A stretch of DNA of 64,000 nt from Mycolicibacterium crocinum (lineage in GTDB: Bacteria; Actinomycetota; Actinomycetes; Mycobacteriales; Mycobacteriaceae): contig NZ_CP092362.2 of assembly GCF_022370635.2 (NCBI RefSeq), positions 5,084,001 through 5,148,000 on the forward strand, in the 5' to 3' direction. The position numbers and the translations under genes were made by a program. Numbering within the stretch: the first letter of the stretch is position 1; each line of letters opens with the position of its first letter. Shown here piece after piece: positions 1 to 7,077 of this stretch. The notes beneath the pieces are model-generated. The model saw nothing but the letters and a program-made list of their open reading frames with translations, was not told the origin of the DNA and made no database searches.

Positions 1-89
1 ACCGCGGTAATTCACTGATCCCCGGCTTCGGCGGCAATCGCCCCGTGCTGGCCGAACCGGAGGGTGCATCGGCGGTGACCAACCGGTGA
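1..89 (+). CDS. 3' end of an upstream gene (partial)
   Basis: An open frame enters from the left edge (codons in phase from base 3) and ends at TGA 87-89, giving about 28 C-terminal residues ending ASAVTNR. The stop overlaps the GTG start of the next gene in a GTGA arrangement, so the two are probably translationally coupled. The fragment is too short to identify. In M. tuberculosis the gene before the DUF2771 gene is a membrane transporter-like protein (Rv0876c, from memory), which would fit, but that is inference from position only. Confidence 0.5.
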   Translation, partial: RGNSLIPGFGGNRPVLAEPEGASAVTNR

Positions 90-577
90 GCCGTTGGCTA
101 CGTTGGCTTTTGGTGGTCCTGGTCGTACTGGCGTCGGCCGGCGCAGGCGTCGGCGCCTGGGCTCTGACCCGCGACACAGGATCGGACCTGCCGGAGATCA
201 GCGCCTACTCGCACGGCAAGGCCGTGCGCGTCGGGCCGTACGTGTATTGCAATGTGGTGAATCTCAACGACTGCCAGAACCCGCAGAATCAGGGCCAGCT
301 GTCGGTCAGCGAGCGCTATCCGGTCCAGTTGTCGGTGCCGACCTCGATCGGCCGCGCGCCGTGGCGGCTGCTGCGCGTCTATGAGGACGAGCGCAATTCG
401 ACGACGACGATCTACCGGCCCAATACCGAACTGGCCGTGACGATTCCCACAGTGGACCCGCAGCGCGGCCGGCTGACCGGTGTGGTCGTGCAGCTGCTCA
501 CCCTGGTGCAGGACCAGAACGGCGAACTCAGCGACGCCCCGCACGCGGAGTGGTCGGTCCGCCTGGCCTGGCCCTAG
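86..577 (+). CDS. exported DUF2771-type protein
   Basis: A 163-residue protein of unknown function. Residues 5-27 form a single hydrophobic segment after a short Arg-containing start, so it is either a signal anchor or an uncleaved signal peptide; the remainder should lie outside the membrane. The extracytoplasmic part has two cysteines close together (VYCNVVNLNDC) that could form a disulfide. Size, N-terminal anchor and overall pattern agree with the actinobacterial DUF2771 family (Rv0875c in M. tuberculosis, from memory). The GTG start overlaps the stop of the preceding gene by 4 bp, indicating an operon. It converges with the dehalogenase gene, with 3 bp between stops. Confidence 0.7.
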   Translation: MSRWLRWLLVVLVVLASAGAGVGAWALTRDTGSDLPEISAYSHGKAVRVGPYVYCNVVNLNDCQNPQNQGQLSVSERYPVQLSVPTSIGRAPWRLLRVYEDERNSTTTIYRPNTELAVTIPTVDPQRGRLTGVVVQLLTLVQDQNGELSDAPHAEWSVRLAWP

Positions 578-580
578 CGA

Positions 581-1453
581 CTACGCCCGCGGATGCCAGT
601 CCCGGATGGCAGCCGCGAACTGTTCAGGCGCATCAGATTGCACGAAGTGGCCGGCGCCGTGCGCGATCACGGTCCGGTGGTCGGCGAAAGTCTGCTCCCA
701 GCGCCGCAATTCGTCGCTCCTGAACGCGATGTCGGCGTCGCCCCAAATGATGAGTGCGGGCATGTCCGCGATGGCAGGCAGGCCGGCCTCCACCTCGGCG
801 AGAAACGCGCGGCTGGCGGTGAGCTCGCGAGGGAAGACCGCCGACGCGTCGCGGCGCGCCGGATTGTCCAGGGCCTTCTGATAGTGGCCCATCTCGGCGC
901 GGCTGGGTTTGGCCAGCCGATGCCCCGCGGGAACCATCAGGTTGACGAATAGGTTGAACTGCCGGATCAGCAGTCGACCGATCGGGCCGCCCATCACGTG
1001 CGACATGATCTGGACGTGCGGGGCTTCCGTCGGCCAGGCCCACGTGTTGCCCAGTACCAGTCGATCGAAGGCGTCCGGATGGTTCTCCACCACCGACAGC
1101 CCGATCGGGCCGCCCCAGTCGTGCACCACCACCGTCACCCGGCGCAGCCCGAGGGCTTCCACGAACGCGCCGACGACCTTCGCGTGCTCGACGGGTAGAT
1201 AGCCATATCCCGGCGCTGCCGTCGACAACCCGAATCCGGGATAATCGATTGCTACACAACGGAATTCGGTTCTTAGCTCCTTGATGACATCGCGGTAGAC
1301 GAACGACCAGGTCGGGTTGCCGTGCAGAAACAGCAGCGTCGGCCCCTCCCCTTCGTCGATGTAGTGGACGGTGTGGCCGTCGATGTCGATGAACCGGCTC
1401 ACGAACGGAAACAAGGCGTCGTCGACCCATCCGGGTCGCTGCGTCACCGTCAT
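581..1453 (-). CDS. haloalkane dehalogenase-like alpha/beta hydrolase (subfamily III)
   Basis: 290 residues with the haloalkane dehalogenase layout: oxyanion motif HGNPTWS (44-50), nucleophile Asp112 followed by Trp113 in VVHDWGGPIGL, acid candidates Asp239/Asp241 in WGDADIAF, and His269 in GAGHF. Asn46 and Trp113 would supply the halide-binding pair. The HGNPTWSF, DWGGPIGL and GNTWAWP combination is typical of the HLD-III subfamily (mycobacterial DmbC, Rv1833c, from memory). Such enzymes hydrolyse carbon-halogen bonds in the cytoplasm, though many HLD-III members are weakly active and their natural substrate is unknown. The gene is divergent from an HxlR regulator, with a palindrome in the 65-bp gap, suggesting local control. 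An epoxide hydrolase or generic esterase is less likely because the residue after the elbow is Asp. Confidence 0.85.
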   Translation of the reverse strand: MTVTQRPGWVDDALFPFVSRFIDIDGHTVHYIDEGEGPTLLFLHGNPTWSFVYRDVIKELRTEFRCVAIDYPGFGLSTAAPGYGYLPVEHAKVVGAFVEALGLRRVTVVVHDWGGPIGLSVVENHPDAFDRLVLGNTWAWPTEAPHVQIMSHVMGGPIGRLLIRQFNLFVNLMVPAGHRLAKPSRAEMGHYQKALDNPARRDASAVFPRELTASRAFLAEVEAGLPAIADMPALIIWGDADIAFRSDELRRWEQTFADHRTVIAHGAGHFVQSDAPEQFAAAIRDWHPRA

Positions 1454-1474
1454 AACGATCCCTCCTCAGCGTCA

Positions 1475-1489
1475 CTTGATATAATCAAG
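1475..1489. promoter_or_regulatory. palindromic operator in the dehalogenase/HxlR divergent promoter
   Basis: CTTGAT (1475-1480), ATA, ATCAAG (1484-1489): perfect 6-bp arms around 3 bp, inside the 65-bp gap between two divergent starts. HxlR proteins are dimeric winged-helix regulators that bind inverted repeats near their own genes, so this is the natural candidate site. Binding is inferred. Confidence 0.55.
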
Positions 1490-1518
1490 CAGACATTAAC
1501 TTTGCAAGCGGAGCGGGA

Positions 1519-2139
1519 ATGAGTCGAGAGTACGGTCAATACTGCGGACTGGCCCGGGCCCTGGATGTGGTCGGCGACCGGTGGAATCTGCTGATCGTCC
1601 GCCAACTACTGGTGGCGCCCGCCCGCTACCGCGATCTGCGCGACGGCCTGCCCGGCATCGCGACGAACCTGCTGACCGACCGACTCCGTGAGCTGGAGAC
1701 CGCAGGCGTCATCGAGCGGCGACTGGCCGAGGACACCAACGCGATCACCTACGCACTCACCGAATGGGGAGCGCAACTTCGCGAGCCGATCGAAGGGCTC
1801 ATCCGGTGGTCGACACCGCTGATGATCCGCGGGGCACAGGGCGATGAATTCCGCGCCGAATGGCTGCTGCTGGCACTTCCCGCACTGTTCACCGGCCGCA
1901 GGCCCACCCAGTCGGCCACCGTCGGAATCGACCTCGACGGCGAGATCATCCAGGCGCGCGCCAGCCGCTCGGGAGTCGACGTGAGCCTGCCCGACGGACG
2001 CACCTTCGACGCCGTCCTCAAGACCGAGGCGTCGATCGTTCTCGGCCTGGCGACGGGGCTGTTGACCCTCGATGACGTTGCGGCACAGGTCGATATCGAC
2101 GGCGACCGGGCCGCCGTGGAGACGGTCTTTGCGCGCTAA
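1519..2139 (+). CDS. HxlR-family transcriptional regulator with C-terminal SCP2-like half
   Basis: 206 residues. The first ~100 form an HxlR/DUF24 winged helix: CGLARALDVVGDRWNLLIVRQL, then RYRDLRDGLPGIATNLLTDRLRELE as recognition helix and wing. The single Cys14 sits where redox- or electrophile-sensing HxlR proteins often carry their reactive cysteine. Residues ~110-206 match the SCP2-like extension seen in many actinobacterial HxlR proteins and may bind a hydrophobic ligand. The gene is divergent from the dehalogenase with a palindrome between them, so it probably controls that gene and itself. Its 3' end overlaps the convergent transferase gene by 4 bp. Confidence 0.85.
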   Translation: MSREYGQYCGLARALDVVGDRWNLLIVRQLLVAPARYRDLRDGLPGIATNLLTDRLRELETAGVIERRLAEDTNAITYALTEWGAQLREPIEGLIRWSTPLMIRGAQGDEFRAEWLLLALPALFTGRRPTQSATVGIDLDGEIIQARASRSGVDVSLPDGRTFDAVLKTEASIVLGLATGLLTLDDVAAQVDIDGDRAAVETVFAR

Positions 2140-3143
2140 CCCGCGCCGTGCCCGGCAGGAACCCGCTCACCCTCGCGGGTCGGGCCCGGCGGCGTTCCGT
2201 CACCAAACGGTCTGCCGCCCAAGGCTTCCCGGCCATGCGGCGTCAGCCAGTTCGACAGGTCTGGCCCCTTCGGCACGATCCCGGTGGGATTGATGTCGGA
2301 ATGCACGATGTAGTAGTGCTGCTTGATCTGGACGAAGTCGCATGTGTCACCGAATCCCGGTGTCTGGAATAGATCTCGGGCGTAGGCCCACAGCACCGGC
2401 AGCTCAGCCAGCTTGGATCGGTTGCACTTGAAGTGGCCGTGGTAGACGGGATCGAAGCGGGCCAACGTGGTGAACAGCCGGACGTCGGCCTCAGTGATGG
2501 TGTCCCCCACCAGATATCGCTGATCGGCCAGCCGCTCGGACAGCCAATCCAACGCGGTGAACAACCGGTCGTAGGCCAAGGCGTAAGACTCCTGCGAACC
2601 GGCGAACCCGCAGCGGTACACGCCGTTGTTCACCTCGGTGTAAATGCGTTGCGCCACTTCGTCGATCTCGTCGCGCAGCGGCTCGGGGTACAACTGCGGC
2701 GCACCCTCGCGGTGGTAGGCCGACCATTGCGTGGAGAAGTCCAGCGTGATCTGCGCGAAGTCGTTGGTGACCACCTGACCCGTCGCGACCTCGACGATCG
2801 CGGGGACCGTAATGCCTTCGGGGTAGTCCGGGAACCGGGCGAAGTAGGCGTCCTGAAGGCGCGGAATCTTCAGCACCGGGTCCACACCACCGGGATCGAG
2901 ATCGAAGGTCCAGCTGCGCTCGTCGTGCGTCGGCCCGCAGAACCCGATGGACAGTACGGCCTCCAGGCCGAGCAGCCGGCGCACGATGATCGTCCGGTTC
3001 GCCCACGGGCAGGCCCGCGCGACGATCAGCCGGTACCGGCCGGGCTCGACCGGATAGCCGTCAGCACCGTCGGCGGTGATCCGGGTGGTGATGTAGTTGG
3101 TATCGCGATTGAACTCGCCGCCTCCGGCGACATAGGCACCCAC
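2136..3143 (-). CDS. xi-class glutathione S-transferase / glutathionyl-hydroquinone reductase-like
   Basis: 335 residues with the N-terminal thioredoxin fold and C-terminal helical half of the ECM4/YqjG group. The signature is ARACPWANR with Cys45-Pro-Trp-Ala, the catalytic cysteine motif of glutathionyl-hydroquinone reductases, which remove glutathione from quinone conjugates. Conserved family stretches include DPVLKIPRLQDAYF, VTNDFAQITLDF and YRCGFAGSQESY. Mycobacteria make mycothiol rather than glutathione, so the physiological thiol is uncertain. The start ATG (3141-3143) gives the expected family length. The gene lies downstream of cspB on the same strand (18 bp between) and converges with the HxlR gene. 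Confidence 0.85.
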   Translation of the reverse strand: MGAYVAGGGEFNRDTNYITTRITADGADGYPVEPGRYRLIVARACPWANRTIIVRRLLGLEAVLSIGFCGPTHDERSWTFDLDPGGVDPVLKIPRLQDAYFARFPDYPEGITVPAIVEVATGQVVTNDFAQITLDFSTQWSAYHREGAPQLYPEPLRDEIDEVAQRIYTEVNNGVYRCGFAGSQESYALAYDRLFTALDWLSERLADQRYLVGDTITEADVRLFTTLARFDPVYHGHFKCNRSKLAELPVLWAYARDLFQTPGFGDTCDFVQIKQHYYIVHSDINPTGIVPKGPDLSNWLTPHGREALGGRPFGDGTPPGPTREGERVPAGHGAG

Positions 3144-3161
3144 GACTCCAGTGTGCGCCCG

Positions 3162-3572
3162 TTACGCGTCGAGCTCCCTGGCGACCGCCTTGACCACTTC
3201 GGACACCCGCCGCGCGACCTTGCGGTCCGGGTAGCGCCCCTTGCGCAGCTCGGGCTGCACCGCGCCCTCGAGCAGCGTGATCATGTCCTCGACCATGCCG
3301 TGCAATTCGTCGGGGGTGTGCTTGCGTTCGACGGGCGTGGCCTCACGCCGGGTCCGGGTCAGGCTCGGCGGCGGATCGATCAGCTTGACGCTCAACGCCT
3401 GCGGGCCGCGACGCCCGGATGCCACCCCGAACTCGACCTTCTGACCGGCCTTGAGACCTTCGACGCCCTCAGGCAACGCCGACGCACGGACGTAGACGTC
3501 CTCGCCCTCTTCCTGGGACAGGAAGCCGAAGCCCTTCTCGGCGTCGTACCACTTCACCTTGCCGGTCGGCAC
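3162..3572 (-). CDS. cspB: cold-shock domain protein, CspB type
   Basis: Residues 2-70 form a cold-shock (OB-fold) domain: PTGKVKWYDAEKGFGFLSQ carries the RNP1-like KGFGFL motif and EDVYVRASAL the RNP2-like motif. These proteins bind single-stranded nucleic acid and act as RNA chaperones. A ~65-residue charged extension follows, as in mycobacterial CspB (Rv0871, about 135 residues), longer than the ~67-residue CspA class. I chose the GTG at 3570-3572 because an AGGTGAG-like ribosome site precedes it and because the homologue starts VPTGKVKW; an in-frame ATG at 3600-3602 would add 10 residues without a visible ribosome site. Divergent from the yccF-like gene. Confidence 0.88.
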   Translation of the reverse strand: MPTGKVKWYDAEKGFGFLSQEEGEDVYVRASALPEGVEGLKAGQKVEFGVASGRRGPQALSVKLIDPPPSLTRTRREATPVERKHTPDELHGMVEDMITLLEGAVQPELRKGRYPDRKVARRVSEVVKAVARELDA

Positions 3573-3719
3573 TGGTCTCACCTGCTTGTCTAACGGGTCC
3601 ATGACAACATGACGAAGCGTCCCGCCGGTGCAGGACGCGTGCCGGTGATCCTACTCGGGAACACCTGTGCCCAGCACCTGAGTTCTGTTGGGTAGGCTGG
3701 GCAAACCGCTGGAGGAGAC

Positions 3720-4109
3720 ATGCGCCTGATCCTGAACGTCATCTGGTTGCTGTTCGGCGGGCTATGGCTTGCCCTCGGCTATCTGCTGGCCGCGCTGGTG
3801 AGCTTCGTTCTGATCATCACCATTCCGTTCGGGTTCGCCGCGCTGCGGATCGCCAACTACGCGCTGTGGCCATTCGGGCGGACCATTGTCGAAAAGCCCG
3901 GCCCTCGGCCCGGCGCGCTGGTCGGCAACGTCATCTGGATCCTGCTGTTCGGCCTGTGGCTGGCGATCGGCCACCTGGTCAGCGCGGCCGCCATGGCGAT
4001 CACGATCATCGGAATCCCGCTGGCGCTGGCCAATCTCAAACTCATCCCGGTGTCGCTGGTGCCGCTGGGCAAGGAGATCGTGTCCGCCGACGCTCGGGTG
4101 CCGGCATGA
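3720..4109 (+). CDS. YccF-domain integral membrane protein with internal duplication
   Basis: 129 residues, strongly hydrophobic, with about four membrane segments. The sequence is two copies of the YccF module: residues ~5-58 (NVIWLLFGGLWLALGYL ... LWPFGRTIV) and ~70-122 (NVIWILLFGLWLAIGHL ... LVPLGKEIV). The function of the family is unknown. The gene is preceded by GGAGGA, and its TGA overlaps the ATG of moaA by 4 bp, so they form one transcript; the same pairing occurs in M. tuberculosis (Rv0870c/moaA2). The link to molybdenum cofactor synthesis is positional only. Confidence 0.85.
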   Translation: MRLILNVIWLLFGGLWLALGYLLAALVSFVLIITIPFGFAALRIANYALWPFGRTIVEKPGPRPGALVGNVIWILLFGLWLAIGHLVSAAAMAITIIGIPLALANLKLIPVSLVPLGKEIVSADARVPA

Positions 4110-5170
4110 CACTGACCACACTCGGCCTACCGGCGATCCGCCGCGGCGACGACGAGCCGCCGGCCGAGATGCCGCGTAGCGGCCCGCTGGTCGACACCTT
4201 CGGCCGGGTGGCCACCGATCTGCGGGTGTCGCTGACCGACCGGTGCAATCTGCGCTGCACCTATTGCATGCCTGCCGAAGGCCTGGACTGGCTGCCCGGT
4301 GACGAGCTGCTGACCCGCGACGAACTTGTCCGCCTGCTGACGCTGGCCGTGACCCGACTGGGCATCACCAGCGTTCGCTTCACCGGCGGCGAGCCGCTGC
4401 TGTATCGCGAGCTCGAAGACGTGGTGTCGGCGGTGGCAGCCTTACGCCCGCGCCCGGAGATCGCGCTGACCACCAACGGCCTGGGTTTGGCCCGGCGTGC
4501 CCGGGCTTTGGCCGACGCGGGCCTGAATCGGGTCAACGTGTCGCTCGACACCGTCGACGCGGAGCACTTCGCCGCCATCACCCGCCGCGACCGGCTCTCC
4601 GACGTGCTCGACGGTCTGTCCGCCGCGGCGGCCGCCGGATTGGGACCGGTCAAGGTCAACGCGGTCCTGGACCATGACAGCGGCCTTGATGATGCCGTCG
4701 AGCTGCTGGAGTACTGCCTGCGCTACGGCTATCAACTGCGGATCATCGAGCAGATGCCGCTCGACGCCAGTCACCTGTGGCGCCGCGACGCCAACCTGGG
4801 CGCCGACGAGATCTTCGCCGCGCTGGCCGCACACTTCGACCTGACGCCGGATCCCGCCCCGCGCGGCTCGGCCCCGGCTCAGCTGTGGCAGGTCAACGGG
4901 GGCCCGGCCACGGTCGGCATCATCGCCTCGGTCTCGCACGCGTTCTGCTCGGCATGCGACCGGACCCGCTTGACCGCCGACGGGCAGATCCGCAACTGCC
5001 TGTTCTCCGCGGAGGAATCCGACCTGCGCGTGCTGCTGCGCCGCGGCGCGGACGACGACGCGCTCGAGTCCGCATGGCGCGCCGCGATGTGGCGCAAAGC
5101 GGCCGGGCACGGCATCAACAATCCCGATTTCGTACAGCCGCAACGCCCGATGAGTGCGATCGGTGGCTGA
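4106..5170 (+). CDS. moaA: GTP 3',8-cyclase MoaA (molybdenum cofactor)
   Basis: A radical SAM enzyme that, with MoaC, converts GTP to cyclic pyranopterin monophosphate, the first step of molybdopterin synthesis in the cytoplasm. The 354-residue protein has the N-terminal cluster motif CNLRCTYC (Cys47, Cys51, Cys54), the SAM-binding GGEP at 94-97, and the second cluster motif with Cys281, Cys284 and Cys298. The C terminus ends in the conserved Gly-Gly pair (SAIGG). The start ATG overlaps the TGA of the yccF-like gene; the frame is open further upstream, but that part overlaps the previous gene and is not conserved. moaD overlaps its 3' end, so moaA and moaD are coexpressed. Confidence 0.95.
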   Translation: MTLTTLGLPAIRRGDDEPPAEMPRSGPLVDTFGRVATDLRVSLTDRCNLRCTYCMPAEGLDWLPGDELLTRDELVRLLTLAVTRLGITSVRFTGGEPLLYRELEDVVSAVAALRPRPEIALTTNGLGLARRARALADAGLNRVNVSLDTVDAEHFAAITRRDRLSDVLDGLSAAAAAGLGPVKVNAVLDHDSGLDDAVELLEYCLRYGYQLRIIEQMPLDASHLWRRDANLGADEIFAALAAHFDLTPDPAPRGSAPAQLWQVNGGPATVGIIASVSHAFCSACDRTRLTADGQIRNCLFSAEESDLRVLLRRGADDDALESAWRAAMWRKAAGHGINNPDFVQPQRPMSAIGG

Positions 5171-5432
5171 CGTGGTCCAGTCGGTCGAGGTGACCGTGCG
5201 TTTCTTCGCCGCGGCCCGCGCGGCGGCGGGCACGGAGTCGGATCGGCTCACTGTGCGCCCCGGCGCGTCTGTCGCCGACGTGGTGAATGAATTGGGTTCT
5301 CGCAGCGAGGAATTAGCGCGGGTGTTGCAGCGCTGTTCGTTTCTGCGCGACGGTGTCGCGGTCCGGGACAAGGCCACTGAGCTGCACCCCGGTCAGACAC
5401 TCGACGTGTTACCCCCGTTCGCCGGCGGGTGA
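5154..5432 (+). CDS. moaD: molybdopterin synthase sulfur carrier subunit MoaD
   Basis: 92 residues with a ubiquitin-like beta-grasp fold and the terminal PPFAGG. Its Gly-Gly end is adenylated and thiocarboxylated, and the sulfur is passed to the dithiolene by the MoaD-MoaE complex. VTVRFFAAARAAAG is the typical first strand and turn. The start is uncertain: GTG codons at 5154, 5163 and 5172 are all in frame and none has a strong ribosome site. I kept 5154 because it gives the length I recall for M. tuberculosis MoaD2. The gene overlaps the end of moaA by 17 bp. Its partner moaE lies 1.6 kb away on the other strand, beyond rpfA. Confidence 0.88.
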   Translation: MRSVADVVQSVEVTVRFFAAARAAAGTESDRLTVRPGASVADVVNELGSRSEELARVLQRCSFLRDGVAVRDKATELHPGQTLDVLPPFAGG

Positions 5433-5433
5433 C

Positions 5434-5449
5434 CGTGATTTGCGTCACA
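5434..5449. promoter_or_regulatory. CRP-type cAMP receptor protein site upstream of rpfA
   Basis: CGTGA-TTTGCG-TCACA matches the CRP consensus TGTGA-N6-TCACA at all but the first base, with perfect GTGA/TCAC half-sites. It starts one base after the moaD stop and lies 424 bp before the rpfA ATG, ahead of the riboswitch. M. tuberculosis rpfA is a known target of the CRP homologue Rv3676, so the site fits. Occupancy here is inferred. Confidence 0.7.
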
Positions 5450-5643
5450 TCACGATCAGGTAACGAGATGGCCACGACGCGGTTGAGCGCCGTAACTACC
5501 TGGGCCAACGTAGAGCTATCTAGGGGCTTTAACCTTTTTTAAGGTTTGCCGGTAGCAGAAACGCCCGGAAATGCAAAAGATGACGGCACTCCCAGATCCC
5601 ATTACCGTCTGTCTTCAGGTCAGCCCCCTCAACCCGGGAAGAC

Positions 5644-5860
5644 CCTCTCCGCTCTTAGCGCTGAGCTCCATCCAAGGAGCGGGGAGACCAACGAACACCA
5701 TGGATGGAGGCGGGGGACCCACCGGTCCACCGATAGGACTTGGAGCCGCTTGCGGCTCCTTGGGGTGAAGCCGAGATCGTTTCCACCAGAGACGACGACG
5801 GCCGGGCGACCTCTCCAGCCCGAACCCGACAGCTGACCTCGCAGGCGCATTGAAGAGAGG
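5644..5860 (+). ncRNA. cyclic di-AMP riboswitch (ydaO-yuaA leader) of rpfA
   Basis: The rpfA leader contains the hallmarks of the ydaO-yuaA element in order: CGGGGGACCCA (5711-5721), a strong hairpin GGAGCCGC-TT-GCGGCTCC (5742-5759), GGGGTGAAGCC (5762-5772), then CCCGAACCCGACAGCTGACC and CGCAGGCG (about 5818-5848). The ends pair perfectly: CCTCTC (5644-5649) with GAGAGG (5855-5860) as the closing P1 stem. GAGAGG is also the only good ribosome-binding sequence before the rpfA ATG at 5874, although its 13-nt spacing is long. Binding of c-di-AMP would stabilise P1 and hide that site, so I infer translational OFF control. Several short antisense ORFs here are artefacts of the structured RNA. Confidence 0.9.
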
Positions 5861-5873
5861 AACACTTCGCCAT

Positions 5874-7073
5874 ATGAGTGGACGGCATCGCAAGCCCACT
5901 TCTTCGTCAGTCAGCGTCGCCAAGATCGCGGTCACCGGTGCGGTCATCGGAGGCGGCAGCCTCGCCCTCGCCGGGCAGGCCCAGGCAGCTCCCGATGCCG
6001 AATGGGATCAGGTTGCTCGCTGTGAATCCGGCGGCAACTGGGGCATCAACACCGGCAACGGTTACCAGGGCGGCCTTCAGTTCTCCCCCAGCACGTGGTC
6101 CGCGCACGGTGGCGGTCAATACGCCCCGGCCGCGAACATGGCCAGCAAGGACCAACAGATCGCCATCGCCGAGCGCGTTCTGGCGAGCCAGGGCCGTGGT
6201 GCCTGGCCGGTGTGCGGTCGCGGCCTCTCGGGTGCGACCCCGCGCAACGTAGTCAACGAGCCCACTCCGGCCGACGCACAGATCCAGCCCGCCGCGTTCG
6301 ACGCGCCCGCACCGGACGCTCCCGCCCCGGAAGCCCCGCAGGATCTGCCCCCGGCACCCCAGGATGTGGCGCCCGCGCCGCAGGACCTGCCCCCGGCTCC
6401 GCAGGATCTCCCGCCGGCACCCCAGGACTTGCCTCCGGCTCCGCAGGACCTGCCGCCCGCACCGGCCGACGTGCCGCCCGCTCCGCAGCCTGAGGTCGTC
6501 CCGGTGGCTGAGGAGGCCGCACCGCCGGCCGCCGAGCCCGTGATCGACACCGCCCTTCAGGTACCCGCGCCCGAGGCACCGGCAAACCCTGACGAGCAGA
6601 CCATCACGGTGCAGGCGTCCTCGATCCACTTCGTGCCGCAGGCTCCGGCCGACCCGGCGGTTCCGCCGACGCTTCCGCCGGCTCCCGCTCCGGCCCCGGC
6701 TGATCCCGCCGCAGCGCCCGCCCCGGCCACCGGTGTGGTGGCGGCCGGCCCGACCGGCCAGCTGCCCGACGGCATCCCGCACCTGACGAGCCCGGAGAAC
6801 CTCCCGCCGGGAACCAGCGACCAGCCTGAAGGCCCGCAGGACGGCCCGAATGTCACGTACCTCAAGGAACTGTGGCACGCGGTCCAGACTCAGCAGGTGA
6901 GCAAGGGTGACGCGCTGCTGGCGCTGACCCAGCGTCCGCTGAACACCCCGGTGACCAACGATCCGAGCTTGGGTGTGGCTCCGGCCGACCCGAACGCTCC
7001 GGCACCCGGCCCCGGCGCTCCCGCACCGGTTCTGCCGGCACCGGACGCTCCGGCTCCGGCACCCGCTCCGTAA
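5874..7073 (+). CDS. rpfA: resuscitation-promoting factor RpfA
   Basis: A secreted peptidoglycan-cleaving muralytic factor that promotes regrowth of dormant mycobacteria. The 399-residue precursor has a signal peptide with likely cleavage after AQA (residue 38), then the lysozyme-like Rpf domain (residues ~40-120): catalytic Glu51 in ARCESGGNW, NGYQGGLQF, and Cys50/Cys114 as the expected disulfide. The rest is a long Pro/Ala-rich tail with APQDLPP heptads (residues ~155-205), as in RpfA of other mycobacteria, possibly a cell-wall spacer or interaction region. The ATG at 5874 was chosen because it gives the conserved MSGRHRKP start. Control is by the c-di-AMP riboswitch and CRP-type site upstream. 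It converges with moaE, with 4 bp between stops. Confidence 0.96.
   Translation: MSGRHRKPTSSSVSVAKIAVTGAVIGGGSLALAGQAQAAPDAEWDQVARCESGGNWGINTGNGYQGGLQFSPSTWSAHGGGQYAPAANMASKDQQIAIAERVLASQGRGAWPVCGRGLSGATPRNVVNEPTPADAQIQPAAFDAPAPDAPAPEAPQDLPPAPQDVAPAPQDLPPAPQDLPPAPQDLPPAPQDLPPAPADVPPAPQPEVVPVAEEAAPPAAEPVIDTALQVPAPEAPANPDEQTITVQASSIHFVPQAPADPAVPPTLPPAPAPAPADPAAAPAPATGVVAAGPTGQLPDGIPHLTSPENLPPGTSDQPEGPQDGPNVTYLKELWHAVQTQQVSKGDALLALTQRPLNTPVTNDPSLGVAPADPNAPAPGPGAPAPVLPAPDAPAPAPAP
6332..6490 (+). repeat. 21-bp tandem repeat in rpfA encoding APQDLPP heptads
   Basis: About seven in-frame 21-bp units encode APQDLPP or close variants (APQDVAP, APADVPP). The codons differ between copies (GATCTG, GACCTG, GATCTC, GACTTG), so the protein repeat has been kept while the DNA drifted. 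In-frame gain or loss of units could change tail length between strains. Confidence 0.8.
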
Positions 7074-7077
7074 GCCG

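Noticed and set aside
3764..4105. N-terminal extension of moaA
   Set aside because: Lies entirely in the yccF-like gene in another frame; the MoaA family begins near 4106.
5507..5950. Several short ORFs on both strands upstream of rpfA
   Set aside because: They overlap the riboswitch, are mutually exclusive, and show no protein-like pattern; the RNA structure explains the sequence.
6332..6490. Tandem repeats in rpfA as a CRISPR-like array
   Set aside because: Units are contiguous, 21 bp, in frame and encode APQDLPP heptads; no spacers.
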